DNA of 64,000 nt from an uncultured Bacilli bacterium (GCA_947627805.1 CANQXB010000001.1:52644-116643); one strand, 5' to 3'; positions 1 to 9,067 are shown, counted from the first letter of the stretch. Notes: generated by a model not told the origin, from the letters alone. Numbers and translations are program-made.

Positions 1-72
1 CTTTTTAATAGAATTAGGTTGTAAATAATATTCAACAACCTTTAATTCATTTACTTCTACAATTTTACCCAT
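1..72 (-). CDS. Partial homing endonuclease in Sak4 intron 2 (N-terminus only)
   Basis: An ATG at 72 follows a strong GGAGGAG ribosome binding site and opens a frame that runs off the window edge. The visible residues (MGKIVEVNELKVVEYYLQ...) look like the N-terminal helix-turn-helix of phage homing endonucleases and resemble the start of the LAGLIDADG gene at 622-1389. It lies inside an intron that begins at 237. The nuclease class cannot be told from 24 residues. Confidence 0.5.
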   Translation of the reverse strand, partial: MGKIVEVNELKVVEYYLQPNSIKK

Positions 73-237
73 TTTACTCCTCCCGAGTCAAATGTTTTAC
101 TTATAATGTTTAAGTTTTCTATGCGTTGCACGTGACTAAACTTTTGCATTTAGCCTTCCGTTCTGATTCCCCTCTCAGGGTTCCAGCTTTTACTGCTTTT
201 TTCAAAGAATATTACTATTCTAAGCGGCAAGTAATTT
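1..237 (-). mobile_element. Group I-like intron 2 of the Sak4 gene (5' part)
   Basis: The Sak4 reading frame breaks after a Tyr-Gly codon pair ending at 238. The intron begins AAATTACTTGCCG. Its GCCG can pair with the last exon bases CGGT, with a U.G wobble at the splice site, as in P1 of group I introns. About 100 nt in, it carries the element TGCAACGCATAGA, which is also present in Sak4 intron 1. An endonuclease gene starts at 72. The 3' splice site is outside the window. Confidence 0.65.
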
Positions 238-1627
238 ACCGTAGGGTATATCACCTATAGTTGCGGCACCTTCATTATTGCAAATATATTTTTCACATAA
301 ATCATAAGCTATGTCTGCCGTATCCACAATAATATTTTGAAACTTTTGATGAGCTTCTTCATTATTTAATTGCTTCAAAACCTTTTTAAAATCAGACCAT
401 TTTTTAATAGGTTGCGCAAGAATCCCAGGGATAGCCAGGTATCCGACTTCAAAAGCTAAAAGCAAAGCCTTGGGAAATTGACTGGCGATGGTAGTTTTTC
501 CGGTTTTCACATTGTTATCCTAAAGGCTTTTTATCCTTTAGTTCTTGCGGTTTCCCGCAAGGTCAGCATATATTATCATCTATTTAATATAACTAAATAG
601 AGTCCTTGACTCGTGGATTTATTATATTCTTGAATTAAGCGCTATAAGATATTTGTTATATTTTCTTTCTAGCTTTGGAGTATTAATATTATAAATATCT
701 TTTAAGAATTGCAAAGAAGGCGTAGTTGATAGTTCTAAACTATATAAGTCTCTTGATGTATGATAAAGATACCAAGGATAATCTGTAAAATCTTGAATTT
801 CTTCAAATAATCCTTTTGTCTTTGAAGTAATTTTTACTTTCCCAGCAGTATAACTCCCATCTCCATCATAAAAACCTTTAATAAAACTTAGTTTAAATAC
901 ATCTGGGATATTCTTCATTGAAATATTTTTGTAAGTTTTATCAGGAACAATGCTATAATTTTCTAAATCTTCTTTAATTTGTTTAGAAGAAAATTCTAAT
1001 TCTGCTACAGGATATTTACTTTCAACAGTATAATGTTTAATTGGAGCTTCAATTTGAGCTTTTTCTTTGAATTCAATTAACCATTGTTCGTCTGCTACTT
1101 GCAATCCAATTTTTATAGCATTACGATTTTTTCTTATTGTGCCATCTGCCGCAATAAAACCTAAATAATAAGCTGATGTATCATTTAATGTATGAAAATA
1201 ATTATGATTAACTTTGTATCCTCTTTTCATATTTTCAATAACACACTGTTCATGACGATCTCTAATATGAACATTATAAGAATTAAACATTTTTTTCAAC
1301 TTATAGGTAGAAATATTAAATTCTCTTTCACAAGCAGCTAAACTATTGCCTTCTTGATAAAATTTTATAATATTACTGTGGTTGACCATTACAGGCAAGC
1401 ATCCTTTCTTCAAGTTTCAAAATCTATGCGTTGCGCGTGTTATAACTTTTAAATTATAACTTCCGCTCGTGTTAGCAGCTAAGCCTTCACGTTTTTTCAA
1501 GGATTTGCTAGTTTAATCGCTCAAACTAGGCCCAAAATTTAGGCGCACCGTATAACAAAACCGTATAGCCGCAGAGATCACGAGAAATTTCATGCGGCTG
1601 GATAGACAGAATATCAATATCAGCCAT
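238..1627 (-). CDS. Sak4-like RecA-fold ATPase (AAA_24), split by introns, 3' end outside window
   Basis: Exon 1 is 1541-1627 (29 codons, ATG at 1627 after AAAGGAGG). Exon 2 is 238-507 (90 codons). Exon 3 is beyond the window. Joining exon 1 (...VLLYGAP) to exon 2 (KTGKTT...) restores a perfect Walker A, GAPKTGKT. Exon 2 also holds a Walker B-like stretch, IIVDTAD. Neither piece alone would be functional. Proteins of this family (PF13479, phage Sak4) are single-strand annealing or recombinase ATPases, usually encoded next to an SSB-like gene, and here the next upstream gene is a putative OB-fold protein. An alternative reading is a truncated pseudogene, but the clean frame restoration argues for splicing. 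Confidence 0.75.
508..1540 (-). mobile_element. Group I-like intron 1 of the Sak4 gene, with LAGLIDADG gene
   Basis: This 1033-bp insertion lies between the Pro and Lys codons of the Walker A motif. It starts AAATTTTGGGCC. GGGC can pair with the exon end GCCT (U.G at the splice site), and the intron ends in G at 508. It contains the element GCGCAACGCATAGA, nearly the same as in Sak4 intron 2, and an endonuclease gene at 622-1389. Assignment to group I is from splice-site pattern, terminal G and homing-endonuclease content; the full core fold was not modelled. Confidence 0.75.
622..1389 (-). CDS. LAGLIDADG homing endonuclease
   Basis: About 255 residues. Two LAGLIDADG-type motifs are visible: YYLGFIAADGT near residue 75 and FIKGFYDGDGS near residue 170, each with the acidic residue that binds the catalytic metal. 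The N-terminus has a helix-turn-helix-like segment. The ATG at 1389 is preceded by GAAAGGA; a TTG at 1413 is an alternative. Such enzymes cut intron-less alleles at the insertion site, here predicted to be the P-loop codons of the Sak4 gene. The gene has almost none of the TGCGG/CCGCA pentamers common in phage genes around it, which suggests separate ancestry. Confidence 0.85.
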   Translation of the reverse strand: MVNHSNIIKFYQEGNSLAACEREFNISTYKLKKMFNSYNVHIRDRHEQCVIENMKRGYKVNHNYFHTLNDTSAYYLGFIAADGTIRKNRNAIKIGLQVADEQWLIEFKEKAQIEAPIKHYTVESKYPVAELEFSSKQIKEDLENYSIVPDKTYKNISMKNIPDVFKLSFIKGFYDGDGSYTAGKVKITSKTKGLFEEIQDFTDYPWYLYHTSRDLYSLELSTTPSLQFLKDIYNINTPKLERKYNKYLIALNSRI

Positions 1628-1641
1628 CTATACAACCTCCT

Positions 1642-2595
1642 TTAAAATACAAAGCCTGCATTAGTGGTTGACTTAGGCGCCTCTGCTGCTGGTGTCACAC
1701 TCCCCGCGAATCCATTATTGCGAGAGTTTTGATAATCCTCTTGTTCTTTTTTGCGTTGAGCGACATAAGCCTCACGAGCTTCAATAGCTTTCTTAAGTTC
1801 ATCCAAAGTAATTGTGCTTGGATCATCAAATACCATTGGCTCAGGAGAAGCTGCTGTTACATCCCACGCACGGAATACACGAGTTGTTGTTTCAATTTCA
1901 GGTGCTCCAAAAGCACTTTCAATTTCTCGCTCTTGGACAATTGTATTTGAAATAATGCGCCCACGTAAAGTCGTTAGCATAGGATTCTGAGAGCTAATAT
2001 CCGCATCTTCAAAATATTTTAATCCAGCAGTAGTAGAGAATGTTACTGGAAGCAAATCTCCTCGCCAATTAAAACAATATCCATTAAGTTGCAAATAATC
2101 TTCTCCATCTTCAACCTCTTTTAATACAGTTGAAGAAATAAGAGTATCTACTTCAAAATGCGCACCAGTTCCAGAAAGGTCACTAATAATATTTATAAAA
2201 CTACCACGGACACGCTTTTGTGCTACCATTTCATTTGTACGATTACTCAAGAAATCATTAATTTCAATTTCTCCTTGAACGCGAACTTTTGTAGCATTAG
2301 TACCTACTTGCTCATAAGTTTGGCACTTACCCTCAATAAACCCTTTCAGAGTATTAAAATTAGGATTGGGCTTAGGGTTAGGCCGCTGTGGTGTAACTGC
2401 ACCATATGTAGGAGTTACATAAGTAAAATATACAGGAACTACATTTAGTGCATCATCATCTGTTGCGATATTAAGAACACCATTAATAAATTTTTGTCCA
2501 GGATTTTTTGATTTTTCTCCACTTACACGTTCTTGTAGGTTTACATTAAAAATATAGCCTTCTACTGTAACACTATTTTTCCAATTGTCTTTCAA
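1642..2595 (-). CDS. Putative OB-fold single-strand DNA-binding protein
   Basis: 317 residues, TTG start at 2595 with AAGGAG five bases upstream. The first half is beta-rich (VEGYIFNVNLQERVSG..., VRVQGEIEINDF) and looks like a repeated OB fold. The C-terminus is a low-complexity linker ending in FVF. It lies 14 bp upstream of the Sak4 ATPase, the usual arrangement of annealing/recombination modules, so an SSB-like partner role is inferred. No invariant SSB motif was recognised, so this is a fold-and-context call. Confidence 0.5.
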   Translation of the reverse strand: MKDNWKNSVTVEGYIFNVNLQERVSGEKSKNPGQKFINGVLNIATDDDALNVVPVYFTYVTPTYGAVTPQRPNPKPNPNFNTLKGFIEGKCQTYEQVGTNATKVRVQGEIEINDFLSNRTNEMVAQKRVRGSFINIISDLSGTGAHFEVDTLISSTVLKEVEDGEDYLQLNGYCFNWRGDLLPVTFSTTAGLKYFEDADISSQNPMLTTLRGRIISNTIVQEREIESAFGAPEIETTTRVFRAWDVTAASPEPMVFDDPSTITLDELKKAIEAREAYVAQRKKEQEDYQNSRNNGFAGSVTPAAEAPKSTTNAGFVF

Positions 2596-3532
2596 TTCTA
2601 CTCCTTAATTCTCTTTCTTCTTCTTCATAATCTTCTTCTTCATCTTCTTCTTCAAAATCTTCGTCTTTAAAAATTTCTATTATATTTTCTTTTATATCTT
2701 CTTCTTTTATTTTATTGTTTTCTTCTATTTCTTTGTCTTCTTTTACCTCTTCCGTTTCTTCTTTTTCCTGCTTACTATCACATTTGTTTTTTTTCTTTCT
2801 TTGTTGTTTTTCCTCTCTAAGCTCTTTCTCAATTTGTTCTAACATTTTACTTTTTCTTTTATTTTCTTTTATTATATCATAAGATTTTTCTTTTGTAAAG
2901 TTTCCAGTTATAAATTCAGAATAAGGTAAAGAATTAATCCAATTTACAAAATTAACACGCCAATGCGGCAACCTGTGATTATGTCTTTGTTGATACATTC
3001 TAGCTAAAACTTCATAATTTATATTAATAAATCTACGTTGAATATAGCTACAAGGTAATAAACTTTTAATTTCAACTAGTAGATCTGATTGTATTGTTTT
3101 AGCTAAATTAGGAGTATTATAAGCATTAATCAATTTATTTAAAATTTCAATAATATAAGATAATGCTTTATATGAGTAATTCTTCATAGAAACAGAACTA
3201 TCAAAATCTGCGATGGACAATTGAGCTTTTCCAATAGTGTGCATAGTTGATTCAGAATTGCAGCTTACGCCAATGTGATAGGTGTCCCATTCAGACCAAA
3301 AAAATAATGGCGCAGCTATTTCTACCCAAACCTGCACTTGCCGCATCCATTTTCTATGCTCTGAGCCACCTTCCCACAATGATTTAGCTAATCTGTAATC
3401 TCTTGGGCCAATAACAATTTTATTATTTTTATAATCAAAATAACTATCTGCTTTATTATATGATTTAAGGGGCGCTCGCATACCTTCTAAAGCTGCTTGC
3501 CACCCACTAATATTCTTTGTTAAAAATTCCAT
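2573..3532 (-). CDS. Conserved phage protein, unknown function, with charged tail
   Basis: 319 residues. The N-terminal 220 residues contain a pattern I recall from other Firmicutes phages (GMRAPL..., SEHRKWMRQVQVWVEIAAP, WSEWDTY, STMHTI, HRLPHW, NSLPYSEFI) with many conserved aromatic and basic residues. The last 90 residues are a Lys/Glu-rich, probably disordered or coiled tail. The ATG at 3532 abuts the stop of the upstream gene, and the gene overlaps the OB-fold gene by 23 bp, so the block is co-transcribed. I considered a distant ThyX relationship but saw no ThyX signature. Confidence 0.6.
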   Translation of the reverse strand: MEFLTKNISGWQAALEGMRAPLKSYNKADSYFDYKNNKIVIGPRDYRLAKSLWEGGSEHRKWMRQVQVWVEIAAPLFFWSEWDTYHIGVSCNSESTMHTIGKAQLSIADFDSSVSMKNYSYKALSYIIEILNKLINAYNTPNLAKTIQSDLLVEIKSLLPCSYIQRRFININYEVLARMYQQRHNHRLPHWRVNFVNWINSLPYSEFITGNFTKEKSYDIIKENKRKSKMLEQIEKELREEKQQRKKKNKCDSKQEKEETEEVKEDKEIEENNKIKEEDIKENIIEIFKDEDFEEEDEEEDYEEEERELRSRIERQLEK

Positions 3533-4438
3533 TTATTTAACCCCCGTATTTGAATTATAACCATAGTCACAACTTAAATACGTTTTAATATAAAATTGTT
3601 CTAATTCATTTAATTCTTCTTTATTACATTCTTGAATAACTTCAAAAGTAAATTGATCTAAACCATATTTTAACATTGCTTCATATAATTTATTTTTTTC
3701 TGGTGTATCAATACCAAGCCCGCATTTACAATGTTGGAGAAAGCGTTCCCTGCAATTAAGACTTTGCCCAATATAACATTCATCAGTTTGTATATTAGTT
3801 ATTTTATAAATACCTGTAACTGCTTCAGTCCCTAATATATTAGCAAATAATTTCTTTGCTTTAGGCTGATAAAATGTTTGCCAAATTAACATTGATAAAA
3901 TACGGGGCTTCCGCAAAACATGACGTATACTTTCTAAGGTTTGTATATCAGCATGTTCCGCGGAAGTCAAGACTAATCTATAATTATCTTTTTCCTTTTG
4001 GAGAATTTCTTCACGATGCGTTGCTTCTACAATAGCTTGTTTTTGTGCTTGATATTGTTCTAATTCATTTTGTAGCTGTTTAGACTCTGCATTAATTTTA
4101 GTCTTAAATTCTTCAAAATCATTATATAATAAATCTTTTTGTGAAGCTAATGTTCTTTCAAACTCTTCTTTTTTATAAGCATATTCTTGTTCAAGAGCTT
4201 TACTTTTTTCATTATAAGCTGTTTGCGCATTTTGTCGAGCATTATTTATCAGCGCTTTTTGAGCTTCATAATTAGAACTAATTCTACTTATATCTTGAAG
4301 AATTTGTTCACGTTCCCGCAAAACATTATCATTATTTTCTTGAACAATATTAACGGTTTTTTTACGACCAATTTTATAAAATATTATACCTACAAGTACA
4401 CATAAAATGGAGCAAATAATAATTATAATTAACTCCAT
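3533..4438 (-). CDS. Membrane-anchored coiled-coil protein with C-terminal GIY-YIG nuclease domain
   Basis: 301 residues. Residues 1-22 are a hydrophobic helix, residues 30-150 a long coiled coil, then a DUF4041-like linker. From about residue 205 there is a GIY-YIG domain with GIYKIT, CYIGQS, the catalytic Arg (NCRERF) and Glu (LEQFYI). It is not in an intron and sits in line with replication genes. Bacterial proteins with a DUF4041 plus GIY-YIG/T5orf172 arrangement are known. A membrane-tethered nuclease acting on entering DNA is a guess. Confidence 0.75.
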   Translation of the reverse strand: MELIIIIICSILCVLVGIIFYKIGRKKTVNIVQENNDNVLREREQILQDISRISSNYEAQKALINNARQNAQTAYNEKSKALEQEYAYKKEEFERTLASQKDLLYNDFEEFKTKINAESKQLQNELEQYQAQKQAIVEATHREEILQKEKDNYRLVLTSAEHADIQTLESIRHVLRKPRILSMLIWQTFYQPKAKKLFANILGTEAVTGIYKITNIQTDECYIGQSLNCRERFLQHCKCGLGIDTPEKNKLYEAMLKYGLDQFTFEVIQECNKEELNELEQFYIKTYLSCDYGYNSNTGVK

Positions 4439-4535
4439 TTTTATAAACCTTTACTTTTTAATAATAAACAAAGAATAGGCTGCTTAGACAAACAGCCTAT
4501 CCCCTTCTCCTTTTATCTCTTTATAAGATATAATA

Positions 4536-4808
4536 TTACTCAGCATCTACTTTTTCAGCGAGCACATCAAATGCGGCGCCCTCCGCGGTTAGACGAATAA
4601 CCTTATCATCAATACCATCAATCTTTACTCGTTCAACTAGTGGAGCATGAGACTTGGAATTACGACCAAGACCAGTTAGTGTACCATTTACAGATTTCTT
4701 CTCAAGACCAAGAGCTTCGGCAATAGACGCGGCAGTTACATCCATGTCCTGATTGTTCTGTAGATACTTTAGAATTACTTGTGCTTTTTCAGATAGAATT
4801 GCAGCCAT
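4536..4808 (-). CDS. Small winged-helix DNA-binding protein
   Basis: 90 residues, ATG after AAGGAG. The sequence (EKAQVILKYLQNNQDMD..., SIAEALGLEKKSVNGTLTGLGR, LVERVK) has the helix-turn-helix plus wing layout of MarR/ArsR-type folds. A consensus promoter at 4924-4952 drives it through a 115-nt leader. Role inferred as a transcription regulator or nucleoid-type protein. It is similar in architecture to the protein at 36216-36554. Confidence 0.7.
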   Translation of the reverse strand: MAAILSEKAQVILKYLQNNQDMDVTAASIAEALGLEKKSVNGTLTGLGRNSKSHAPLVERVKIDGIDDKVIRLTAEGAAFDVLAEKVDAE

Positions 4809-4923
4809 TTACAATCTCCTTCTTTTTCTTTTGAGTGAACTTTCTTACTTTATTTTTTACTTCTTTTTCTTAATATTATATTCAAACAAAGGCTTCACTC
4901 TCTATCCTTCATTTGTTAATATT

Positions 4924-4952
4924 ATTATAATATATTTTTTTAATTATGTCAA
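4924..4952 (-). promoter_or_regulatory. Sigma-A type promoter
   Basis: TTGACA and TATAAT hexamers, both perfect, separated by 17 bp and reading leftward into the small winged-helix gene at 4808. Confidence 0.85.
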
Positions 4953-4968
4953 TTATTTTTTCTTGTTT

Positions 4969-5337
4969 TTAAATAAAATCATATAATGTTTTAGCTTTAT
5001 GTCTAGCTTTCCGCAAAGCATTCACTATATTAATATCAGAATAATGTTTTTCAATTTTTTCTGCTACTTTTGGAGGAATTAAATTGATGCAACAAATACC
5101 GTTGCTCCAAAAGAAAATTTTACTATTTTTTAAAAATATATCAACATCATGAGCGTCCCAATCAAAATAAACATATCTATAATTGTGATTCTCATTATAA
5201 TGTTTTTGTATTTCTTCTTTTAAAATTTTTTGAAAAAGTTCTAGCTGTTCTTGTGTTAAAGAAAAATTAATATCTGAATCATCTTCTTGAGAAAAAGCAT
5301 AATATATAATATCATTTAAACAGAATCTAATAGCCAT
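4969..5337 (-). CDS. Unknown phage protein, paralogue of the next gene upstream
   Basis: 122 residues. Aligns along its whole length with the 5337-5717 product: IIYYAFSQEDD, F..IL..EI.KH, Y.Y..FDWD, F..N...FFW, IVNALRKAR. Its ATG overlaps the stop of that gene (TAATG), so the two are translationally coupled. Tandem duplication is clear; function is not recognised. Confidence 0.7.
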   Translation of the reverse strand: MAIRFCLNDIIYYAFSQEDDSDINFSLTQEQLELFQKILKEEIQKHYNENHNYRYVYFDWDAHDVDIFLKNSKIFFWSNGICCINLIPPKVAEKIEKHYSDINIVNALRKARHKAKTLYDFI

Positions 5338-5717
5338 TATTTTTTCTCTTCTCTAATAGCTTTTCTTGCTGTTCTTAAAGCATTTATAATAACTGGATTA
5401 TCTGGATCAAAATTATATTTTTCTTCGACCCAAGAAACAGCCCATTCGGGTATTTTATCAATTAAATAAATTTCATCTATCCAATGAAAAAATAAGTCTT
5501 GATGATTTGTAAAAAATTGATTATATTCAAACTCATCCCAATCAAATTTTACATACGTATAATGAGAATGTTCATAACGATGTTTGCGAATTTCCTTACG
5601 AAGAATATCTAAAAAAGTATTAAATTGTTTTAATGTAAGACAACTTGTAGGAATTAAAGAATCATCATCAGAAAAAGCATAATAAATAACTGGTTTTAAC
5701 TTAAATAAAACTGTCAT
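5337..5717 (-). CDS. Unknown phage protein, paralogue of the next gene downstream
   Basis: 126 residues. The ATG at 5717 is chosen because the alignment with the 4969-5337 product starts there; the frame stays open to a TTG at 5735 that overlaps the DNA ligase stop. Shared motifs are IYYAFSDDD, EIRKHRYEHSHYTYVKFDWDEF and NALRTARKA. No known fold was recognised. Confidence 0.65.
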   Translation of the reverse strand: MTVLFKLKPVIYYAFSDDDSLIPTSCLTLKQFNTFLDILRKEIRKHRYEHSHYTYVKFDWDEFEYNQFFTNHQDLFFHWIDEIYLIDKIPEWAVSWVEEKYNFDPDNPVIINALRTARKAIREEKK

Positions 5718-5731
5718 ATTTATCACATCTA

Positions 5732-6775
5732 TCAATTATTAAAGATACTGCCTAAAGTACACTCGATAGCAGGCTTATCATCGCGAATCCGCATTAGTCT
5801 ACCATGACGAATAGTTAATTCTTCTTTATTAACAGACATAGCTTGAATTTCTACAACTTTGCCTAAATAATTATTAGGACATTTAGCCATATCTTCTCTC
5901 CAAAAGTCTGTCATACCACTACTAATAGTACCAATATTAACTAAATCACCTTTATCATTATATGCGGCAACTTCTATACCTGCTTTCCAACCGTTGTAAT
6001 ATGCTTTTGTTACAGGAATATCATTTTGCCAATATTTCCAAGTTTCAATTTCTTTTCCAGTATATTCTTTTTCAGGCTCGATAAAGCCATTTATGATACA
6101 ATCAAAAGTTTCTTCAGTTTTTACTTTAAAATTATCAGGCGGTCTTTTACCTGGAATATAAACTCCATTTTGTTTTTTAAAAACCATTCCTTCTTCGCCA
6201 TTATCAAAAACTTTTTTTAAATTTTCTGATAAATTATTTTTATAAAATTCTACAAATTCAATATAATCATTTTGACGGAAATAAAAGTCTGCCATCAAAG
6301 TATATAGTCTATCCCCATAAGAATGAGACATTAATTCTCTACCATTTTGATAAATTATATCATGAATATAATAATGGATTGGACCACCATATTCTTCTGT
6401 ATTAAATTGACGCTCAATTGCTCTTTTAGATAGGCATCCCATGATTTTAGTTACATCTTTGCTTGTCTTTTCTGGGTAATATATCTCACCAATTAAAACG
6501 GTGCCTGGCCGCGTGTAATTATGTGCCCATTCTTCAATATGCGGGACATTAGCAATTTTTTCTGTTAACTCACCAGTTTTACGAGACTTTGAACGAGAGA
6601 ACAAATATACCTTACCTGTTGGAGTATGCTCTAATTGATACCAATATCCATCACGCTTAACAGTACCTATATATTTACCATTATTTAAATATTGCGATAA
6701 CTTAGGCTCTGATGGAGTTTTGCTGATAAGCATAGCAGGAATCTGATAACTGTCAGGATATAGTGTATCACTCAT
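5732..6775 (-). CDS. ATP-dependent DNA ligase
   Basis: 347 residues from the ATG at 6775, which overlaps the preceding stop (ATGA). An upstream start adds nine residues but lacks that coupling. Nucleotidyltransferase motifs are visible: motif I TVKRDGYWYQ with the AMP-accepting Lys, motif III-like VLIGEIYYP, motif IV EEGMVFKKQ and motif V DNFKVKTEE. The C-terminal region (GKVVEIQAMSVNKEELTIRHG) fits an OB domain. It seals nicks in DNA during replication or recombination. No zinc-finger or BRCT domain is present, as usual for phage ATP-type ligases. Confidence 0.88.
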   Translation of the reverse strand: MSDTLYPDSYQIPAMLISKTPSEPKLSQYLNNGKYIGTVKRDGYWYQLEHTPTGKVYLFSRSKSRKTGELTEKIANVPHIEEWAHNYTRPGTVLIGEIYYPEKTSKDVTKIMGCLSKRAIERQFNTEEYGGPIHYYIHDIIYQNGRELMSHSYGDRLYTLMADFYFRQNDYIEFVEFYKNNLSENLKKVFDNGEEGMVFKKQNGVYIPGKRPPDNFKVKTEETFDCIINGFIEPEKEYTGKEIETWKYWQNDIPVTKAYYNGWKAGIEVAAYNDKGDLVNIGTISSGMTDFWREDMAKCPNNYLGKVVEIQAMSVNKEELTIRHGRLMRIRDDKPAIECTLGSIFNN

Positions 6776-6966
6776 GTCAATTCTTCTTCTACACACAAAC
6801 AATTTTGATTAAATTCACTACATCTATACCATGAACTATGAAGATAATCTTTAGTAAAACAAATACATTGCGGATTACACGAATCTCTTCTTAAGGGACA
6901 CCATACTCTATCATCACCATATCGCTGATCTGGATATACATATTTAACTCGTCTAATTTTTGGCAT
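6772..6966 (-). CDS. Small Cys-rich protein
   Basis: 64 residues from ATG 6966 (AAGGA seven bases upstream), MPKIRRVKYVYPDQ.... Five cysteines, including C..C..C....D..H....RC, suggest a small metal-binding domain. It overlaps the end of the topoisomerase A gene and is coupled to the ligase gene by ATGA. Function unknown. Confidence 0.6.
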   Translation of the reverse strand: MPKIRRVKYVYPDQRYGDDRVWCPLRRDSCNPQCICFTKDYLHSSWYRCSEFNQNCLCVEEELT

Positions 6967-9067
6967 ACTGTTTTCCTTTTTGTGCTCGTTTTCCAATAGG
7001 CAAAGATAATAAGTTTTTATCTTTTACAATTTTCACATCATAAACATAATCTCCATCTTTAAGACTAATCCCTTTAACACCTTTCGCACCTTTACCAGTT
7101 AGCCGCACGTCTTCCATTTCAAAACACAAACCTATGCCATCTTTTGTACGGACCTCCGCATAATCTCCGTTGGTCTCTTCTATCGCAACAATTTCGTCAT
7201 TTTCATTTAACCCAATTGCTTTAAGACCATTTAGATTGCGGGTATTAGCTATAAAATCACTTTTATCAGTCTTTTTAACTAATCCGTTTTTAGTAAAGAA
7301 AGCTATATAAGGATATTTTTCATCAATGTTCATTGAAAATATATTAACAATTTTTTCATTATTTGTCAACTTAATAAGAGCGCCGCACGCTTGACCTTTG
7401 TCACGTGGCCCGCATTCTTTAATATCGCTTGCTAAAATTCTATATTGTTTCCCAAAATTACTAAATAATAAAACAGTATCATTAGTTTGACATTTAAATG
7501 TAGTTTTTGCTGTACTATTACGATACCGATTCATAGGAATAGACCGTATATAACCCGTATCTGTAAATTGAATAACTACATCTTGCGGGATTACTATCTT
7601 TGCTTCTTTACTTTTGGAAATACGCTTAATCTCTTTTTGTGTCACTTTAGTGCGACGCTCGTCCGCAAATTCTTTAACTAATTGTTGTAATTCATTAGTT
7701 AAAATCTTTTTTTGTTTATTTTCTGATTCAATGATAGCTTGACAATATTTTGCATATTCTTCTTTCTCTTGGAGTTCTTTTTCAACCTTAACTTTCTCTA
7801 AGTTAGCTAAACGAGATAATTTCATATCAAGAATAGCTTTAGCTTGCTTATCAGAGAAGCCATATTTCTCAATTAACTTACTCTGTGCGCTTGCCGCAGT
7901 ATCACTGTGTTTAATAATTGCAACAATATTATCAATATCAGTTAATGCCTTAGACAGTCCTTTTAAAATTTCTATACGCGCGTTGGCAGCATCGAAATCG
8001 TATTTGAAGCGATTCACGATAAGTCGCAGATTAAACGCGATATAATAATCAACCACTTGCGCTAAATTTAATAGAGTGGGTGATTTTCCAACCAATGCAA
8101 CTTGATTGACACTGAATGATTTGCGGAGATCTGTTAGATTAAAAAGAATCTCCGCCACTTGATCAATATCCGCATCTTTCTCAATTTCAAAAACGATGCG
8201 GGGTTTTAGTAATTCACTTTCATCTTGTACATCTAAGATATGCGGCAAATTATCATCTGCATATTCTTTTGCAATTTTTTCAAGTAATGGCTGAATAAAC
8301 ACTTGAAATGGTAATGAAGTAAAAACAAGAAGTCTTTTATTCCCTCTAGTTTCTTCATGATATTCGCTTTCAACAATTACTTTACCACGTCCAGTTTTAT
8401 AAATTGTTGCTATATCTTTTTGATTAACAATAATTCCTCCAAGAGGAAAATCAGGATAAAGATTATCATAATCAATTTCTTCATCGCGGAGGACTGGCAG
8501 AATAGCCTTCTCCGCAATATCTCGTAAATTATTCGGCAGCCAGTTGCATGCAAGAGCTACGCCAATTCCTTGAGTGGGATTACAGAGTAAGTTTGGAAAA
8601 AGTGCAGGGAGCAGCTTTGGTTCTTCCTGTGTCTCATCATAGTTTGGTTGCATCTCAACTATATTTTTATTCATATATGCAAGCAGACCGTCTTCTGATA
8701 GTTTCTCAAGACGACATTCTGTATAACGAGAAGCAGCTGCGCCATCCCCTACGATATTACCTTGATTGCCATGCCAGTCAATTAATGGATACCGCATACT
8801 CCAAGGTTGACTTAATCTTGTTAAGGCATCATAAACTGCGGCATCTCCGTGAGGATGCCAGTGTCCCATTACCGAGCCCACAACTCTGCCGCACTTCACA
8901 TAAGTTTTATTGTGAAATAATTTGGTTTCAGCCATATCATATAAAATGCGGCGAGCAACTGGTTTAAGTCCATCTTCTACCGATGGAATTGCACGATCTG
9001 TGTTTACCGCAATAGCGTAGTCTATAAAATTTTGTCCTAGTTCTTCATTTAAATCAATCTCACACAT
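6953..9067 (-). CDS. Type II DNA topoisomerase subunit A (GyrA/ParC-like)
   Basis: 704 residues. The ATG at 9067 overlaps the stop of subunit B by 8 bp (ATGTGTGA). Breakage-reunion domain motifs: AIPSVEDGLKPVARRIL, HWHPHGDAAVYDAL, and AAASRYTECRL with the catalytic Tyr. A long coiled-coil gate follows, then a C-terminal beta-pinwheel with GK-type repeats (GKGAKGVKGISL). It pairs with subunit B encoded directly upstream. The sequence does not let me decide between gyrase and topoisomerase IV; a phage enzyme relieving replication torsion is likely. Confidence 0.92.
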   Translation of the reverse strand: MCEIDLNEELGQNFIDYAIAVNTDRAIPSVEDGLKPVARRILYDMAETKLFHNKTYVKCGRVVGSVMGHWHPHGDAAVYDALTRLSQPWSMRYPLIDWHGNQGNIVGDGAAASRYTECRLEKLSEDGLLAYMNKNIVEMQPNYDETQEEPKLLPALFPNLLCNPTQGIGVALACNWLPNNLRDIAEKAILPVLRDEEIDYDNLYPDFPLGGIIVNQKDIATIYKTGRGKVIVESEYHEETRGNKRLLVFTSLPFQVFIQPLLEKIAKEYADDNLPHILDVQDESELLKPRIVFEIEKDADIDQVAEILFNLTDLRKSFSVNQVALVGKSPTLLNLAQVVDYYIAFNLRLIVNRFKYDFDAANARIEILKGLSKALTDIDNIVAIIKHSDTAASAQSKLIEKYGFSDKQAKAILDMKLSRLANLEKVKVEKELQEKEEYAKYCQAIIESENKQKKILTNELQQLVKEFADERRTKVTQKEIKRISKSKEAKIVIPQDVVIQFTDTGYIRSIPMNRYRNSTAKTTFKCQTNDTVLLFSNFGKQYRILASDIKECGPRDKGQACGALIKLTNNEKIVNIFSMNIDEKYPYIAFFTKNGLVKKTDKSDFIANTRNLNGLKAIGLNENDEIVAIEETNGDYAEVRTKDGIGLCFEMEDVRLTGKGAKGVKGISLKDGDYVYDVKIVKDKNLLSLPIGKRAQKGKQYAKN

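Noticed and set aside
8548..8967. Rightward 139-codon frame
   Set aside because: Antisense to the conserved topoisomerase A catalytic region.
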